64,000 nt of DNA from Methylophilus medardicus (GCF_006363955.1 NZ_CP040948.1:124001-188000); one strand, 5' to 3'. Counted from the first letter of the stretch, positions 53,705 through 63,954 are shown. The notes: generated by a model not told the origin, from the letters alone. Numbers and translations are program-made.

Positions 53705-54445
53705 TCAAAAACCCAGATGTGGCCGCAAGTAGGTGAGCACAATGGGTAGGCCGATCGCGCTGATCACGCCATTCAGGCCCATGGCCATGCTGGCAAATAC
53801 CCCGGCTTCTTCGTTGACGCTAAAGGCGCGGGTGATGCCAAGGCCATGCGCCCCCACCCCAATGGCGGTGCCGCGTATCCACCATTGATGGACTTTCACC
53901 GCATTCAGAATGTAAGGCGCCAGAATAGCCCCCAACATGCCGGTGATCACCGTGAACACGGCGGTCATGGTCGGAGACACATTTAAACGCTCGGCAATCC
54001 CCATGGCAATCGGGGCGGTGACCGACTTGGCATACATGCTGCCAACAATATTATCCGAAGCGCCCATCCAGCGCGCAATGCTGACTGCGCTGGCAATGGA
54101 CACCGTACTGCCAACGGTGAGCGCGACCCAGATATGAAAAATCTTGCCCTGCATGCGTTTGAAGCCGTTATAGATGGGCACCGCTAATGCCACCGTCGCT
54201 GTCCCCAGTAAAAAATGCACGAACTGCGCGCCCTCGAAGTACTTTTCATAAGGCATCTCCAATGCCTCAATGATGATGCAGGTGAAGATGACTGATATGG
54301 CTACCGGATTGACCAAAGGGTTACGTTTGGCGCGTACATAGAGCAGATAACCCAGTTGGTAAGTGGCCAAGGTGATGATCAGGGCAAACAGTGGGTCGCC
54401 GGATAAGTAGACCCAGATGTCGGTAATCGGAATACGCTTATTCAT
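53705..54445 (-). CDS. lrgB: LrgB family membrane protein
   Basis: The 246-residue product is a multi-helix inner-membrane protein with the family segments LLGTATVALAVPIYNGF, SIARWMGASDNIVGSMYAKSV in part, KSVTAPIAMGIAE and GTAIGVGAHGLGITRAF. LrgAB/CidAB proteins resemble holin/antiholin pairs and influence murein hydrolase export; some plant and bacterial homologues transport glycolate or pyruvate. It overlaps the lrgA gene by eight bases. Confidence 0.93.
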   Translation of the reverse strand: MNKRIPITDIWVYLSGDPLFALIITLATYQLGYLLYVRAKRNPLVNPVAISVIFTCIIIEALEMPYEKYFEGAQFVHFLLGTATVALAVPIYNGFKRMQGKIFHIWVALTVGSTVSIASAVSIARWMGASDNIVGSMYAKSVTAPIAMGIAERLNVSPTMTAVFTVITGMLGAILAPYILNAVKVHQWWIRGTAIGVGAHGLGITRAFSVNEEAGVFASMAMGLNGVISAIGLPIVLTYLRPHLGF

Positions 54446-54806
54446 GACGATGCCCCTTGTGACGCTTGAGCGAGAAGAACCAAAACGCCTTCAGCACAAT
54501 GGCCGTCACCGCGATGGTCAGCACCACACTCACTAGCAAAGACGTGCCGACAGCTAATGCATGGGTTTGCAGCTCAGGTAAAAACAGCACAACACCCACC
54601 GAGGCAGGCACAAACAGCAATCCCAGATGCTGGCGAAAACTGTCGGCCACGAATGCCAGATCTGGATGCACTTGCTTTTTAAAACATAAAAACGCTAACA
54701 ATAAGAGTAGGCCAAGCACGGGGCCGGGAATGCCAGGCAAAAAGAACTTACTCAACAACTCACCCAGACCTTGCCACAAAAAGAGTTGAACCAAACCTGA
54801 TATCAT
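54438..54806 (-). CDS. lrgA: CidA/LrgA family protein
   Basis: The 122-residue product has four membrane helices and the family motif FLPGIPGPVLGLLLLLAFL in its first half, with PASVGVVLFLPEL later. It pairs with the LrgB protein encoded downstream. The gene is divergent from the DUF2490 gene, with 60 bases between the two starts. No LytTR-type regulator, the usual control of this pair in Gram-positives, is near. Confidence 0.92.
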   Translation of the reverse strand: MISGLVQLFLWQGLGELLSKFFLPGIPGPVLGLLLLLAFLCFKKQVHPDLAFVADSFRQHLGLLFVPASVGVVLFLPELQTHALAVGTSLLVSVVLTIAVTAIVLKAFWFFSLKRHKGHRHE

Positions 54807-54866
54807 GCGATCCCCTAACGTATCCGGGCAGCGTTAATCGCCCTTGTTTATCCACAGAATGCCGCG

Positions 54867-55559
54867 ATGTTAATGTCATTTTTCCGATTCGCCAATGTTT
54901 TCGTGTTGCTCGCGCTGAGCGGCCTGTTGCCCGCCCATGCGGATACCGAGCAAGATGGCCGCTACTGGTTTAGTGTGTATGCGCAAGGCAAATTGCCGGC
55001 GGAGCAGTTGTACTGGAGCATGGACATGCAGCCGCGCTGGCGCAATGAAGGGCAGCACTTTGATCAGCTGATTCTGCGGCCAGCCGTTTTTTATAAATTT
55101 GACCCGAAAAGCAGTGTCTGGCTGGGCTATGACACTGTTGTCAGTCATCCCGATGGGCAATCGGCGCAGCGCGAAAATCGTTTATGGGAGCAGTTTCAAT
55201 ACCAGTTTGATGCGGTCGCTGACCTCACTTTCACAAGCCGCACCCGCTTAGAGCAGCGGCGGCGCGAAGACTTTGATGAAATTGGCCATCGATGGCGGCA
55301 AATGGTGCGCATGACCACGCCGGTGTCCGGTCATCCTCAGTGGTTATGGGTTGCCTCTAATGAGTTATTTATACAACTCAACCAGACGGAGTGGGGCGCC
55401 CGGCGCGGGATTGATCAAAACCGTTTTTTTATCGGTGCGCAATGGCGGTTTAGCGACGTTTCTAATCTTGAATCGGGCTATCTGCATCAATACGTTAATA
55501 CACGCACGGTAGACCGTGAAAATCATGTGTGGATGACCACGCTTCGTTTTAATTTCTAA
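54867..55559 (+). CDS. DUF2490 family outer-membrane-like protein
   Basis: The 230-residue product has a signal peptide (residues 1-26, cleaved after AHA) and a mature part of alternating beta-strands with many aromatic and charged residues (SVWLGYDTVVSHPDG, LRPAVFYKF, FFIGAQWRFSDV), ending in LRFNF with a terminal Phe as in outer-membrane barrels. This is the DUF2490 pattern. Function is unknown. Two start codons (54867 and 54873) are possible. metH follows on the same strand. Confidence 0.82.
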   Translation: MLMSFFRFANVFVLLALSGLLPAHADTEQDGRYWFSVYAQGKLPAEQLYWSMDMQPRWRNEGQHFDQLILRPAVFYKFDPKSSVWLGYDTVVSHPDGQSAQRENRLWEQFQYQFDAVADLTFTSRTRLEQRRREDFDEIGHRWRQMVRMTTPVSGHPQWLWVASNELFIQLNQTEWGARRGIDQNRFFIGAQWRFSDVSNLESGYLHQYVNTRTVDRENHVWMTTLRFNF

Positions 55560-55627
55560 TCGCCCACAGGGCAGGGTCGTTCCTTGCCTTGTGATAAAAT
55601 AACGCTTTTGTTTTCAAGTTGATACGC

Positions 55628-58600
55628 ATGACGCCACTGCCGATCTCTGCCACCGAACGTTGGTTACGTGAAGCGCTTTCCAAGCGCATTCTGATACTCG
55701 ATGGTGCGATGGGAACCATGATCCAGCAATACAAGCTGACCGAGGCCGATTATCGTGGCACGCGGTTTCAGGACTTTCAGGGTCCTGCCGGTGAGCGCGA
55801 GTTATTCGTCAAAGGCAACAATGAGTTGCTCACACTGACGCAGCCACAGGTGATTCAGGAAATTCACGAAAAATATCTGGCAGCAGGCGCAGACATCATC
55901 GAAACCAATACTTTTGGCGCCACCAGCGTGGCCCAAGACGATTATCACATGGCACATTTGGTGTATGAGATGAACGTCGAAGCCGCCAAGCTGGCCAAGG
56001 CTGCCTGTGTCAAATACAGCACGCCGGACAAGCAGCGATTTGTGGCAGGGGCATTGGGCCCCACGCCCAAAACCGCCTCGATTTCACCCGATGTGAATGA
56101 CCCCGCAGCGCGTAACGTGAGTTTTGATCAGTTGGTGAGCAGTTATCTGGAGCAGATCCGCGGTTTGGTAGAAGGCGGTGCTGATATCCTCATGGTCGAA
56201 ACCATTTTCGACACGCTCAACTGTAAAGCCGCGCTGTTTGCCATTGAGCGCTTTTTTGATGAGCAAGGCAAAACTTGGCCAATCATGATCTCAGGCACGG
56301 TGACCGATGCCTCCGGGCGTATCTTGTCCGGCCAGACCGTCACTGCCTTCTGGCATTCCGTGCGCCATGTCAAACCGCTCACTGTGGGCCTCAACTGCGC
56401 CCTCGGCGCCACCCTGATGCGCCCTTATGCTGACGAACTCAGCAAAGTGGCGGATACCTTCGTCTGCATTTACCCCAACGCCGGTTTGCCGAATCCGATG
56501 TCGGATACCGGCTTTGATGAAACGCCGGATGTGACTTCTAGCCTGGTCAAAGAGTTTGCAGAAAGCGGCTTTATTAACATTGCGGGCGGCTGTTGCGGCA
56601 CCACGCCAGACCATATCAACGCGATCTACACCGCGATCAAAGACCTGCCACCGCGTCAGGTGCCGACACTGCCAGTGACCACCAAGCTGTCTGGTCTGGA
56701 GCCATTTGTCATCGACGATCAATCCTTGTTCGTCAATGTGGGGGAGCGTACCAACGTCACTGGCTCCAAAGCGTTTGCGCGCATGATTATCAATGAGCAA
56801 TATGAAGAAGCGCTGAGTGTGGCGAGACAGCAGGTTGAAAACGGCGCGCAGGTCATCGACATCAACATGGATGAAGGCATGCTGGATGCGGTCAAGGCCA
56901 TGACGCACTTTTTGAATCTGGTCGCCTCAGAGCCCGATATTGCGCGCGTGCCGATCATGATCGACTCCTCTAAATGGGCGGTGATCGAGGCCGGCCTGAA
57001 ATGCGTGCAGGGCAAAGCAATCGTTAACTCGATCTCGATGAAAGAGGGCGAAACAGAATTTTTACGCCAGGCCAAACTATGTCAACGCTACGGCGCCGCC
57101 GTGGTGGTGATGGCGTTTGATGAAACCGGTCAGGCAGATACCTATGCGCGCAAAATCGAAATTTGTAAGCGCGCCTATGACATGCTGGTGGGCATGGGCT
57201 TTCCGCCCGAAGATATCATTTTTGATCCGAATATTTTTGCGGTCGCCACCGGCATCGAAGAGCACAACAATTATGCGGTCGATTTTATTGAGGCGACGCG
57301 TTGGATCAAGCAAAATCTGCCGTATGCCCGTATTTCTGGCGGCGTCTCCAACGTTAGTTTCAGCTTCCGCGGTAATGAACCCGCCCGTGAGGCGATACAC
57401 ACCGTATTCCTTTACCACGCCATTCAAGCAGGCATGACCATGGGCATCGTCAACGCCGGCATGGTCGGTGTGTATGACGATATTCCCGCCGAGTTACGTG
57501 AGTGTGTAGAAGACGTGGTGCTCAATCGCCCGGTGGACCCTGACAATCCACTGGCTGCGACCGAGCGCATGATCGAAATGGCCGGTACGCTGGTGGCGGG
57601 GGGCAAAAAAGCCGAGGCGACGCTCGTCTGGCGCGGCAGCCCTGAGACGCCAGTGCCTGCGAGCAAGCGCCTAGAATATGCGCTGGTGCATGGCATTACC
57701 GACTACATCGTCGCCGATACCGAAGAGGTCCGTCAGGACATCATGAGCAAGGGCGGTCGCCCCATCCACGTCATTGAAGGCCCGCTCATGGATGGCATGA
57801 ACGTGGTGGGTGACTTGTTTGGCCAAGGCAAAATGTTCTTGCCGCAAGTGGTCAAATCGGCACGGGTGATGAAATCTGCCGTCGCGCATCTGATCCCATT
57901 TATTGAAGAAGAAAAGGCCGCTGAAGAGCGCCGCACGGGCAAAGTTGCTAAGCCCAAAGGCAAGGTAGTGATTGCCACGGTTAAAGGCGATGTGCACGAT
58001 ATCGGCAAAAACATCGTCTCAGTGGTGTTGCAATGCAACAACTTTGAAGTGGTGAACATGGGGGTGATGGTGCCGGCGGCGGAGATTCTAGCCATGGCCA
58101 AAGCCGAAAACGCCGATATCATCGGCTTGAGTGGGCTCATTACGCCCTCACTCGAAGAAATGGCTTATATCGCCAAAGAAATGCAGCGCGACCCGCATTT
58201 TGTCGAAAACCAAACGCCTTTACTGATTGGTGGGGCGACCACTTCACGCGCACACACGGCGGTCAAAATAGCCCCCAACTATCAGGGCCCGGTGATTTAT
58301 GTGCCTGATGCCTCGCGCTCGGTCAGTGTGATGCAAAATCTGCTCTCACCCGACACCCGTGGCGCCTATCTGGCCGAGATTCAGGCCGATTATGAAAAAG
58401 CCCGCCATCAGCATGCCAACAAAAAAGGCGTGCCCATGCTACCGCTGGCCGATGCGCGCGCTAACGCGACAAAGGTCACGTTTACGGGGGACCACGCGCC
58501 CATTAAGCCGAAGTTCATCGGACGTCGCGTGTTTAAAAATATCGACCTCGCCTTAATCGCGCAATACATCGACTGGGGCCCGTTTTTCCAGACCTGGGAT

Positions 58601-59416
58601 CTGGCCGGCTTTTATCCCGCCATCCTCAGCGATGAGATCGTCGGCGACGCAGCCACCAAAGTGTTTGCCGAGGCGCAAGTCATGCTCAAACGCATCATTG
58701 ATGGTCGCTGGCTGTCCGCCAACGGCGTGATCGCCTTGTTGCCTGCCAACCAGGTCAACGGTGACGATATCGAAATTTATACCGATGAGTCGCGCACGCA
58801 GGTTGCGCTCACTTGGTATGGCATGCGTCAGCAAACCGAAAAACCAGTGATTGACGGCGTGGCGCGTCCCAATCAGTGTCTGGCTGACTTTGTTGCGCCG
58901 AAAGGCATTGAGGATTACATCGGCCTGTTTGCTGTGACCGCAGGGCTCGGCATGGAAAAACGCCTGGCCGACTTTGAAAAACAGCACGATGACTACAATG
59001 CCATTATGTTTAAGTCTCTGGCCGACCGCTTTGCTGAAGCCTTTGCAGAATACATGCATGAGCGCGTGCGCCAAGACTTTTGGGGCTATGCCGCAGGTGA
59101 AGCCTTAGACAAAGTTGCGTTAATCAAAGAGCAGTATCAAGGTATCCGACCCGCACCGGGCTACCCGGCATGTCCGGACCATACGGTCAAAGCACAAATG
59201 TTTGAGGTGCTACAGGCTAGCGAAATTGAGATGCAACTCACCGACAGCTATGCCATGATGCCTGCGGCAGCTGTCAGCGGCTTCTACCTTGCGCACCCTG
59301 AGTCACGCTATTTTAGTGTGGATAAAATCGGCAATGACCAGGTGGAAGACATGGCAAAACGGCGCAATGTTGATAAGGCTTGGTTGGAGCGGTGGTTATC
59401 GCCTAACCTTGGGTAA
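55628..59416 (+). CDS. metH: Cobalamin-dependent methionine synthase
   Basis: MetH transfers a methyl group from 5-methyl-H4F to homocysteine through cobalamin. The 1262-residue product holds all four modules: homocysteine-binding (about 15-330; zinc cysteines in GLNCALG and GGCCGTTP), pterin-binding (about 355-620; [16 protein letters not shown]), cap and B12-binding (about 650-900; DVHDIGKN with the cobalt-ligand His near residue 790), and the reactivation domain (about 925-1260; [12 protein letters not shown]). The ATG at 55628 is chosen over a TTG three codons upstream. No cobalamin riboswitch is visible in the short leader. A terminator follows. Confidence 0.98.
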   Translation: MTPLPISATERWLREALSKRILILDGAMGTMIQQYKLTEADYRGTRFQDFQGPAGERELFVKGNNELLTLTQPQVIQEIHEKYLAAGADIIETNTFGATSVAQDDYHMAHLVYEMNVEAAKLAKAACVKYSTPDKQRFVAGALGPTPKTASISPDVNDPAARNVSFDQLVSSYLEQIRGLVEGGADILMVETIFDTLNCKAALFAIERFFDEQGKTWPIMISGTVTDASGRILSGQTVTAFWHSVRHVKPLTVGLNCALGATLMRPYADELSKVADTFVCIYPNAGLPNPMSDTGFDETPDVTSSLVKEFAESGFINIAGGCCGTTPDHINAIYTAIKDLPPRQVPTLPVTTKLSGLEPFVIDDQSLFVNVGERTNVTGSKAFARMIINEQYEEALSVARQQVENGAQVIDINMDEGMLDAVKAMTHFLNLVASEPDIARVPIMIDSSKWAVIEAGLKCVQGKAIVNSISMKEGETEFLRQAKLCQRYGAAVVVMAFDETGQADTYARKIEICKRAYDMLVGMGFPPEDIIFDPNIFAVATGIEEHNNYAVDFIEATRWIKQNLPYARISGGVSNVSFSFRGNEPAREAIHTVFLYHAIQAGMTMGIVNAGMVGVYDDIPAELRECVEDVVLNRPVDPDNPLAATERMIEMAGTLVAGGKKAEATLVWRGSPETPVPASKRLEYALVHGITDYIVADTEEVRQDIMSKGGRPIHVIEGPLMDGMNVVGDLFGQGKMFLPQVVKSARVMKSAVAHLIPFIEEEKAAEERRTGKVAKPKGKVVIATVKGDVHDIGKNIVSVVLQCNNFEVVNMGVMVPAAEILAMAKAENADIIGLSGLITPSLEEMAYIAKEMQRDPHFVENQTPLLIGGATTSRAHTAVKIAPNYQGPVIYVPDASRSVSVMQNLLSPDTRGAYLAEIQADYEKARHQHANKKGVPMLPLADARANATKVTFTGDHAPIKPKFIGRRVFKNIDLALIAQYIDWGPFFQTWDLAGFYPAILSDEIVGDAATKVFAEAQVMLKRIIDGRWLSANGVIALLPANQVNGDDIEIYTDESRTQVALTWYGMRQQTEKPVIDGVARPNQCLADFVAPKGIEDYIGLFAVTAGLGMEKRLADFEKQHDDYNAIMFKSLADRFAEAFAEYMHERVRQDFWGYAAGEALDKVALIKEQYQGIRPAPGYPACPDHTVKAQMFEVLQASEIEMQLTDSYAMMPAAAVSGFYLAHPESRYFSVDKIGNDQVEDMAKRRNVDKAWLERWLSPNLG

Positions 59417-59437
59417 TTGGATTTGTGGATTGAGCGA

Positions 59438-59475
59438 GAAGGGCGTGCTGAGAGGTGCGCCTTTTTTGTTTTTTT
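59438..59475 (+). terminator. Terminator of metH
   Basis: AAGG-G-CG pairs with CG-CCTT (one bulged G) around a loop, followed by a long T-tract (TTTTTTGTTTTTTT, 59462-59475). It lies 22 bases after the metH stop. Confidence 0.6.
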
Positions 59476-59533
59476 GATGCGTGGAGAAGGTCCTTTTTAG
59501 TGTTTATTTTGGTGGCAGGACTGGGATCGGTTG

Positions 59534-59639
59534 CTTTTCGCCTTGATGGCGAGTCACTTTCTGGTGCTTGCCCCCCAGAAAGTAACCAAAGAGGAGGGCA
59601 CCCAGCCATCACGGCCTAAAGGCTCCCTTGCGTTGCTCG
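59534..59639 (+). repeat. Left arm of the inverted-repeat element
   Basis: The arm contains its own hairpin: CACTTTCTGG (59556-59564 region) faces CCAGAAAGTAA (59575-59585), and continues into CACCCAGCCATCACGGCC and GGCTCCCTTGCGTTGCTCG. It differs from the right arm at only a few positions. Confidence 0.8.
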
Positions 59640-59986
59640 GAAAAGTGGGCGTCCATCGAAACTCGCCCTGACAAGCCACACAAAACGTGGCTTGTTGCGG
59701 AACTCGAACAGCCGATGGTCGAAACCTCCCACTTCGCCTCCGCTACTCAGCGTGATGGAATGGGATTTGTCTCGCCAAACTTACATTGTAGAAATTTGTG
59801 ATTTTCTAAAAACAGATTGTGTTATCAAAACCACAAATGGTGGCATCCTGTTGGTGTTCGGGGTCCCCATCTGCCGCGCCGAGTAGCGCAGGCAAAATAA
59901 GGATAAAGGGAGCGACTGTCCGAATCCCGCAGTAGCTCACGTTGTGTGTGAGCTGCTAGGTTGAGTTTCGTGACCGCTTATTTTGT

Positions 59987-60089
59987 CGAGCAACGCAAGG
60001 GAGCCGAAGGCCGTGATGGCTGGGTGTCTTCCTCTTTGGTTACTTTCTGGGGGACAAGCACCAGAAAGTAACTCGCCGAAGGCGAAAAA
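59987..60089 (-). repeat. Right arm of the inverted-repeat element
   Basis: The arm is the reverse complement of the left one and contains a perfect REP-like hairpin: TTACTTTCTGG (60040-60050) and CCAGAAAGTAA (60061-60071) around a 10-base loop. It ends in a second small stem, CGCCGAAGGCG (60074-60084). Confidence 0.8.
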
Positions 60090-60148
60090 GAATGACGCCC
60101 TGGAGTGAAAGCTTGATTGAGTGCTCTAACGATTGTGCGCACGAAGAG

Positions 60149-61414
60149 TTACTTTTTTAGAAGTTCCGCAATCGCTGTCATCAACCTCTGTGTGGTCCCT
60201 CTATGCTGCAACGCAAAGCCTTTTGCCGCTTGCGACATGTTTTGTCGTTTGGTTTTATCCGCCGCCAAGGTAGCAATCATGGCTGGCAAATCGGTCACGT
60301 CATTCAGCTGTACTGCTGCATTGGCAGCCACCGCCGCTTGGGTCACTTGCGCAAAGTTAAACATGTGTGGGCCCAATATGGTGGGCACGCCCATGGCGGC
60401 CGCTTCAATCAGGTTCTGTCCGCCTAATGGCTGCAAACTGCCGCCCATCACAGCAAAATCGCTGGCGCCATAATAGGTATACATCTCGCCCATGGTGTTG
60501 CCCAACACCACCTGCACATCGTCTGCCAGTGGTTGTGATAAGTCAGTGCGCAGCACATAACGCACGCCTCTGGCCTTGAGCAGGCTTTCAACCTCATTAA
60601 ACCGCTGTGGGTGACGCGGCACCAGCAGGGTAAGTACCGGGCAGCCGAGCGCTGCATCGAGGATGCGGGATTCTTCTCCCTCGCGGGTGCTGGCCGCCAT
60701 CAATACCGTGCGGTGCGTGCCTAACAGTTGCCGCAAGGCCGCCGCGCTGGCAATACTGGCGGCTGGCGGCGTCACATCAAATTTTAAATTACCGCAAATC
60801 ATCGGATTGTGGGCACCGAGTGCTTGCAGCCGCTCGGCATCCGCCGCAGTTTGGGCGGCCACCAGTGAAAGCTGTTGTAAAGCTGTTTTTGTCAGGCGCC
60901 CCAGTTTAGCGTAGCCTGCGGCCGATTTAGGCGAAAGGCGCGCGCTGAGTAGCGCCATGGGGATATGCAAGCGGCTGGCCTGATCGATTAAATGAAACCA
61001 CAGCTCGGTTTCCATCAGCAAGCCGATGTCAGGGGTAAACGTACGCAAAAACCGTCTCGCGGCGCAAGGCGTGTCGATGGGTAAATAGGCTTGTCGCACG
61101 CGGCCAAGGCGAATATCGTCGGCAAATAATTGGCTGCTGGTATCACGGCCTGTAGGGGTGCCGTGGCTAATGAGAATTTGGTGTTGCGGATAATGCGCCA
61201 ACAAGGCCTGAATCAGCGGCTGTGTGGCACGCGTCTCGCCCACGGAAACGCAATGCACCCAAATGCGCGGTGCTTGCACAGGGGGCGCATAAAAACCATA
61301 GCGCTCACCAATGTGTTGGCGGTAGGCCGGTTGCTTGAGGCCACGCCAAAAAAGCTTAAGCGGTAGCAGTGCGCCCACCGCAAACATGAGCAGGGAATAG
61401 ACGAATGTTGGCAT
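60149..61414 (-). CDS. waaA: 3-deoxy-D-manno-octulosonic acid (Kdo) transferase
   Basis: WaaA adds Kdo to lipid A at the inner leaflet of the inner membrane. The 421-residue product has an N-terminal membrane anchor (LLMFAVGALLPLKLFW), the family segment IWVHCVSVGETRATQPLI, the acceptor-side LLMETELWFHLI, and the CMP-Kdo-binding part with MAASTREGEE, VPRHPQRF and GGSLQPLGGQNLIEAAA. The ATG at 61414 gives the normal length and anchor; the frame is open upstream to 61552 but those residues are not family-like. Confidence 0.96.
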   Translation of the reverse strand: MPTFVYSLLMFAVGALLPLKLFWRGLKQPAYRQHIGERYGFYAPPVQAPRIWVHCVSVGETRATQPLIQALLAHYPQHQILISHGTPTGRDTSSQLFADDIRLGRVRQAYLPIDTPCAARRFLRTFTPDIGLLMETELWFHLIDQASRLHIPMALLSARLSPKSAAGYAKLGRLTKTALQQLSLVAAQTAADAERLQALGAHNPMICGNLKFDVTPPAASIASAAALRQLLGTHRTVLMAASTREGEESRILDAALGCPVLTLLVPRHPQRFNEVESLLKARGVRYVLRTDLSQPLADDVQVVLGNTMGEMYTYYGASDFAVMGGSLQPLGGQNLIEAAAMGVPTILGPHMFNFAQVTQAAVAANAAVQLNDVTDLPAMIATLAADKTKRQNMSQAAKGFALQHRGTTQRLMTAIAELLKK

Positions 61415-61562
61415 GGCGTTATTCTCGCATATTTGCCTTGTTGTATTGCCGACACAGGCGCAAAAACAGGTGAGTGATGACTCACCTATGCCGCGACGCC
61501 TGATTCTTAAAGGCTCTAAAAAATGCAAGACTTTGGGCACAAAAATATGCACAAAAAATCGG

Positions 61563-61591
61563 TTGACGCCAACAAGCGATAGGCATAAATT
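61563..61591 (+). promoter_or_regulatory. Sigma-70-type promoter of nrdJ
   Basis: TTGACG (61563-61568) and TAAATT (61586-61591) are separated by 17 bases. Transcription would begin near 61598, leaving a leader of about 190 bases. Confidence 0.5.
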
Positions 61592-61601
61592 ATGGCCGGT
61601 A

Positions 61602-61617
61602 ACACAATATCTTGTGT
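61602..61617 (+). promoter_or_regulatory. NrdR box
   Basis: ACACAATATCTTGTGT matches the NrdR consensus acaCwAtATaTwGtgt with one mismatch. It overlaps the predicted start of transcription of the ribonucleotide reductase gene, a fitting place for repression. A second box, common at such promoters, was not found by eye. Confidence 0.7.
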
Positions 61618-61788
61618 TTGGTCGGTACTTGCGCCCCAGCTATCGCGTAAGCACGCAAAGCATGCAAATGCCTTGTCAGCCCGCCGACCGCCGTTGCAAA
61701 ACGCTGTCAGTCCGTTGCAATGTTTTGTTGCTTGCGGCTGTCGCTTGTTATCAAACCAATAAGAATCACCAAGCTGTGGGAGAACTCG

Positions 61789-63954
61789 ATGCTAAAAGCT
61801 GTTGAACAAAAGAAGGTCCTGTCAGAAGGCGTTGCCGTTGAGATTCCAGTGCAACCCGTCTCGCTGGATATCTGGGATAAAAAATACCGCCTGAAAACCA
61901 AGTCCGGCGAGCATGTAGACCTGGATATGGATGATTCTTACAGCCGCGTTGCCCGCGCATTGGCCGATGTTGAAACCACGGATGACAAAAAAGCCGAATG
62001 GCATGAAAAATTCTTATGGGCACTGCGTCGCGGTGCCATCCCGGCGGGTCGGATTACCTCAAACGCCGGTGCTCAAGAACACAAACCAGCGACTTCAACC
62101 ATTAACTGCACGGTGTCTGGCGTGGTTGAAGACAGCATGGACGATATTTTGGGCAAAGTGCACGAAGCCGGCCTGACCCTCAAAGCGGGTTGCGGCATCG
62201 GTTATGAATTTTCTACCCTGCGTCCAAAAGGTGCGTTTGTGGCAGGCGCAGGTGCCTACACCTCTGGCCCGCTGTCGTTCATGGATATTTACGACAAAAT
62301 GTGTTTCACCGTGTCGTCGGCTGGTGGCCGTCGTGGAGCGCAAATGGCCACGTTTGATATCAGCCACCCAGATGTGACCGACTTTATTAAAGCCAAGCGT
62401 GAAAATGGCCGTTTGCGTCAATTCAACTTAAGCTGCCTCATCACCAAAGAGTTTATGGAGGCGGTGAAAGCCGATGACGAATGGCGCTTGGCATTCCCCG
62501 TCACTGAGAAAGAAGCCATTATTGATGGCCTCAATGTGAACGACGAGTCGCAAGTGGTCTGGCGTGATTGGCCCATCAAGGGCAAATATCTGACCAAAAC
62601 CGAGGGCCCCGAAGCGGGTAAAGTGGCTTGCCGCATCTATAAAACCATCAAGGCGCGCCGCTTGTGGGATGTGATTATGTCCTCCACCTACGACTTTGCA
62701 GAGCCGGGCTTTATTTTGATCGACCGCGTCAACGAGATGAATAACAACTGGTTTTGCGAAAACATCCGCGCCACCAACCCTTGTGGTGAGCAACCACTGC
62801 CGCCATACGGAGCTTGCTTGTTAGGCTCGGTGAATCTCACCAGATTTGTGCGGCAACCGTTTACCGACGAGGCCTACTTTGATTGGGACGAATACCGTGA
62901 AGTGGTCAGCGTGTTTACCCGCATGCTCGATAACGTGGTTGAAATCAACGGCTTGCCCTTAGAGCAACAACGCCAAGAAATCGCGCGCAAACGCCGCCAT
63001 GGCATGGGCTACCTCGGTTTGGGCTCCACCCTCACCATGCTCAAAATGAAATACGGCGAAGAAGATTCAGTCAAATTCACCGAAGAAGTCACCCGCATCA
63101 TGGCCGAAGTGGGCTGGGAGATCGGCGTGCAACTGGCCGAAGAAAAAGGCCCGGCACCGATCATGGACGAAAAATTTGAAGTCACCGCCGACATGCTGCG
63201 CGTGCGCCCAGAAATGGCCGCCGATGGCATTAAAGTGGGCCAAAAACTGGCCGGTAAAGTGCTGCTGGGTAAATACAGCCGCTACATGCAGCAGTTTCCC
63301 GAAGGCCTGCGCAACCAGATCGCCACTAAAGGCGTGCGCTTTACGCACCATAGCTCTATTGCGCCGACGGGCACCATTTCACTGAGCCTTGCCAACAACG
63401 CCAGCAACGGCATCGAGCCGAGCTTTGCGCACCACTATGCGCGTAACGTGATTCGTGAGGGCAAAAAATCCAAAGAAAAAGTCGACGTATTTAGCTACGA
63501 GCTGTTGGCTTACCGTGAGCTGATTAACCCTAACGCGATGCCGTTTAGCGATAAGCCCGAAGAGCAGCTGCCAGACTACTTTTTAGATTCATCCACCATC
63601 ATGGCCAAAGCCCATGTGGATATTCAAGCGGCCGCACAAAAATGGATTGATAGCTCTATTTCAAAAACCATTAACGTGCCCACCGACTACGACTTTGAAG
63701 ACTTTAAAAACATCTATCTCTATGCCTACGACAAAGGCCTCAAAGGGTGCACCACTTTCCGGTTTAACCCAGAGGCTTTCCAAGGCGTGTTGGTGACCGA
63801 AAAAGACCTCGAGAGCACCACCTACAAGTTCACGCTTGAAGACGGCACCGAGATCGAAGCCAAAGGCAACGAAGAGATTGAGTACGACGGCGAGATTCAT
63901 ACGGCGGCAAACCTCTTTGATGCATTTAAAGAGGGCTACTACGGAAAGTTTTAG
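61789..63954 (+). CDS. nrdJ: Adenosylcobalamin-dependent (class II) ribonucleoside-diphosphate reductase
   Basis: NrdJ reduces ribonucleotides to deoxyribonucleotides with a thiyl radical generated from adenosylcobalamin, so it needs no separate radical subunit. The 721-residue product has PAGRITSNAGAQEH, the redox cysteine in STINCTVSG, the radical-site NPCGEQPLPPYGACLLGSVN (Cys in NPCGE), GLKAGCGIGYEF-like loop (TLKAGCGIGYEF) and SSIAPTGTISLSLANNASNG. The ATG at 61789 is chosen for its GGGAG ribosome-binding site. It ends before the window edge; the final 46 bases hold nothing recognisable. Confidence 0.93.
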   Translation: MLKAVEQKKVLSEGVAVEIPVQPVSLDIWDKKYRLKTKSGEHVDLDMDDSYSRVARALADVETTDDKKAEWHEKFLWALRRGAIPAGRITSNAGAQEHKPATSTINCTVSGVVEDSMDDILGKVHEAGLTLKAGCGIGYEFSTLRPKGAFVAGAGAYTSGPLSFMDIYDKMCFTVSSAGGRRGAQMATFDISHPDVTDFIKAKRENGRLRQFNLSCLITKEFMEAVKADDEWRLAFPVTEKEAIIDGLNVNDESQVVWRDWPIKGKYLTKTEGPEAGKVACRIYKTIKARRLWDVIMSSTYDFAEPGFILIDRVNEMNNNWFCENIRATNPCGEQPLPPYGACLLGSVNLTRFVRQPFTDEAYFDWDEYREVVSVFTRMLDNVVEINGLPLEQQRQEIARKRRHGMGYLGLGSTLTMLKMKYGEEDSVKFTEEVTRIMAEVGWEIGVQLAEEKGPAPIMDEKFEVTADMLRVRPEMAADGIKVGQKLAGKVLLGKYSRYMQQFPEGLRNQIATKGVRFTHHSSIAPTGTISLSLANNASNGIEPSFAHHYARNVIREGKKSKEKVDVFSYELLAYRELINPNAMPFSDKPEEQLPDYFLDSSTIMAKAHVDIQAAAQKWIDSSISKTINVPTDYDFEDFKNIYLYAYDKGLKGCTTFRFNPEAFQGVLVTEKDLESTTYKFTLEDGTEIEAKGNEEIEYDGEIHTAANLFDAFKEGYYGKF

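Larger units (their letters stand above)
59534..60089. repeat. MITE/REP-like element with about 100-bp inverted arms
   Basis: This 556-base element fills most of the 732-base gap between metH and waaA. Its ends (59534-59639 and 59987-60089) are near-perfect inverted copies. The middle 350 bases hold smaller hairpins: CAAGCCAC/GTGGCTTG (59672-59679, 59687-59694) and AGCTCAC/GTGAGCT (59934-59940, 59948-59954). I see no convincing gene inside; the only short frame (about 64 codons at 59692-59886) lacks a ribosome-binding site and any motif. The rest of the gap (59417-59533, 60090-60148) holds only the metH terminator. Confidence 0.8.
61415..61788. other. Intergenic control region between divergent waaA and nrdJ
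   Basis: This 374-base stretch has no gene I can support. It holds the nrdJ promoter and NrdR box (listed separately), an AT-rich segment at 61537-61560, and short direct repeats GCCGTTGCAA/CCGTTGCAA near 61692-61723. I looked for cobalamin-riboswitch features and saw none that I would claim. Confidence 0.6.

Noticed and set aside
59692-59886. Open frame of 64 codons inside the inverted-repeat element
   Set aside because: No ribosome-binding site, no motif, and it sits among hairpins; likely not a gene.
61537-61552. GCACAAAAATATGCAC as a second NrdR box upstream of nrdJ
   Set aside because: It matches the consensus poorly and lies 65 bases from the good box, not at a usual distance.
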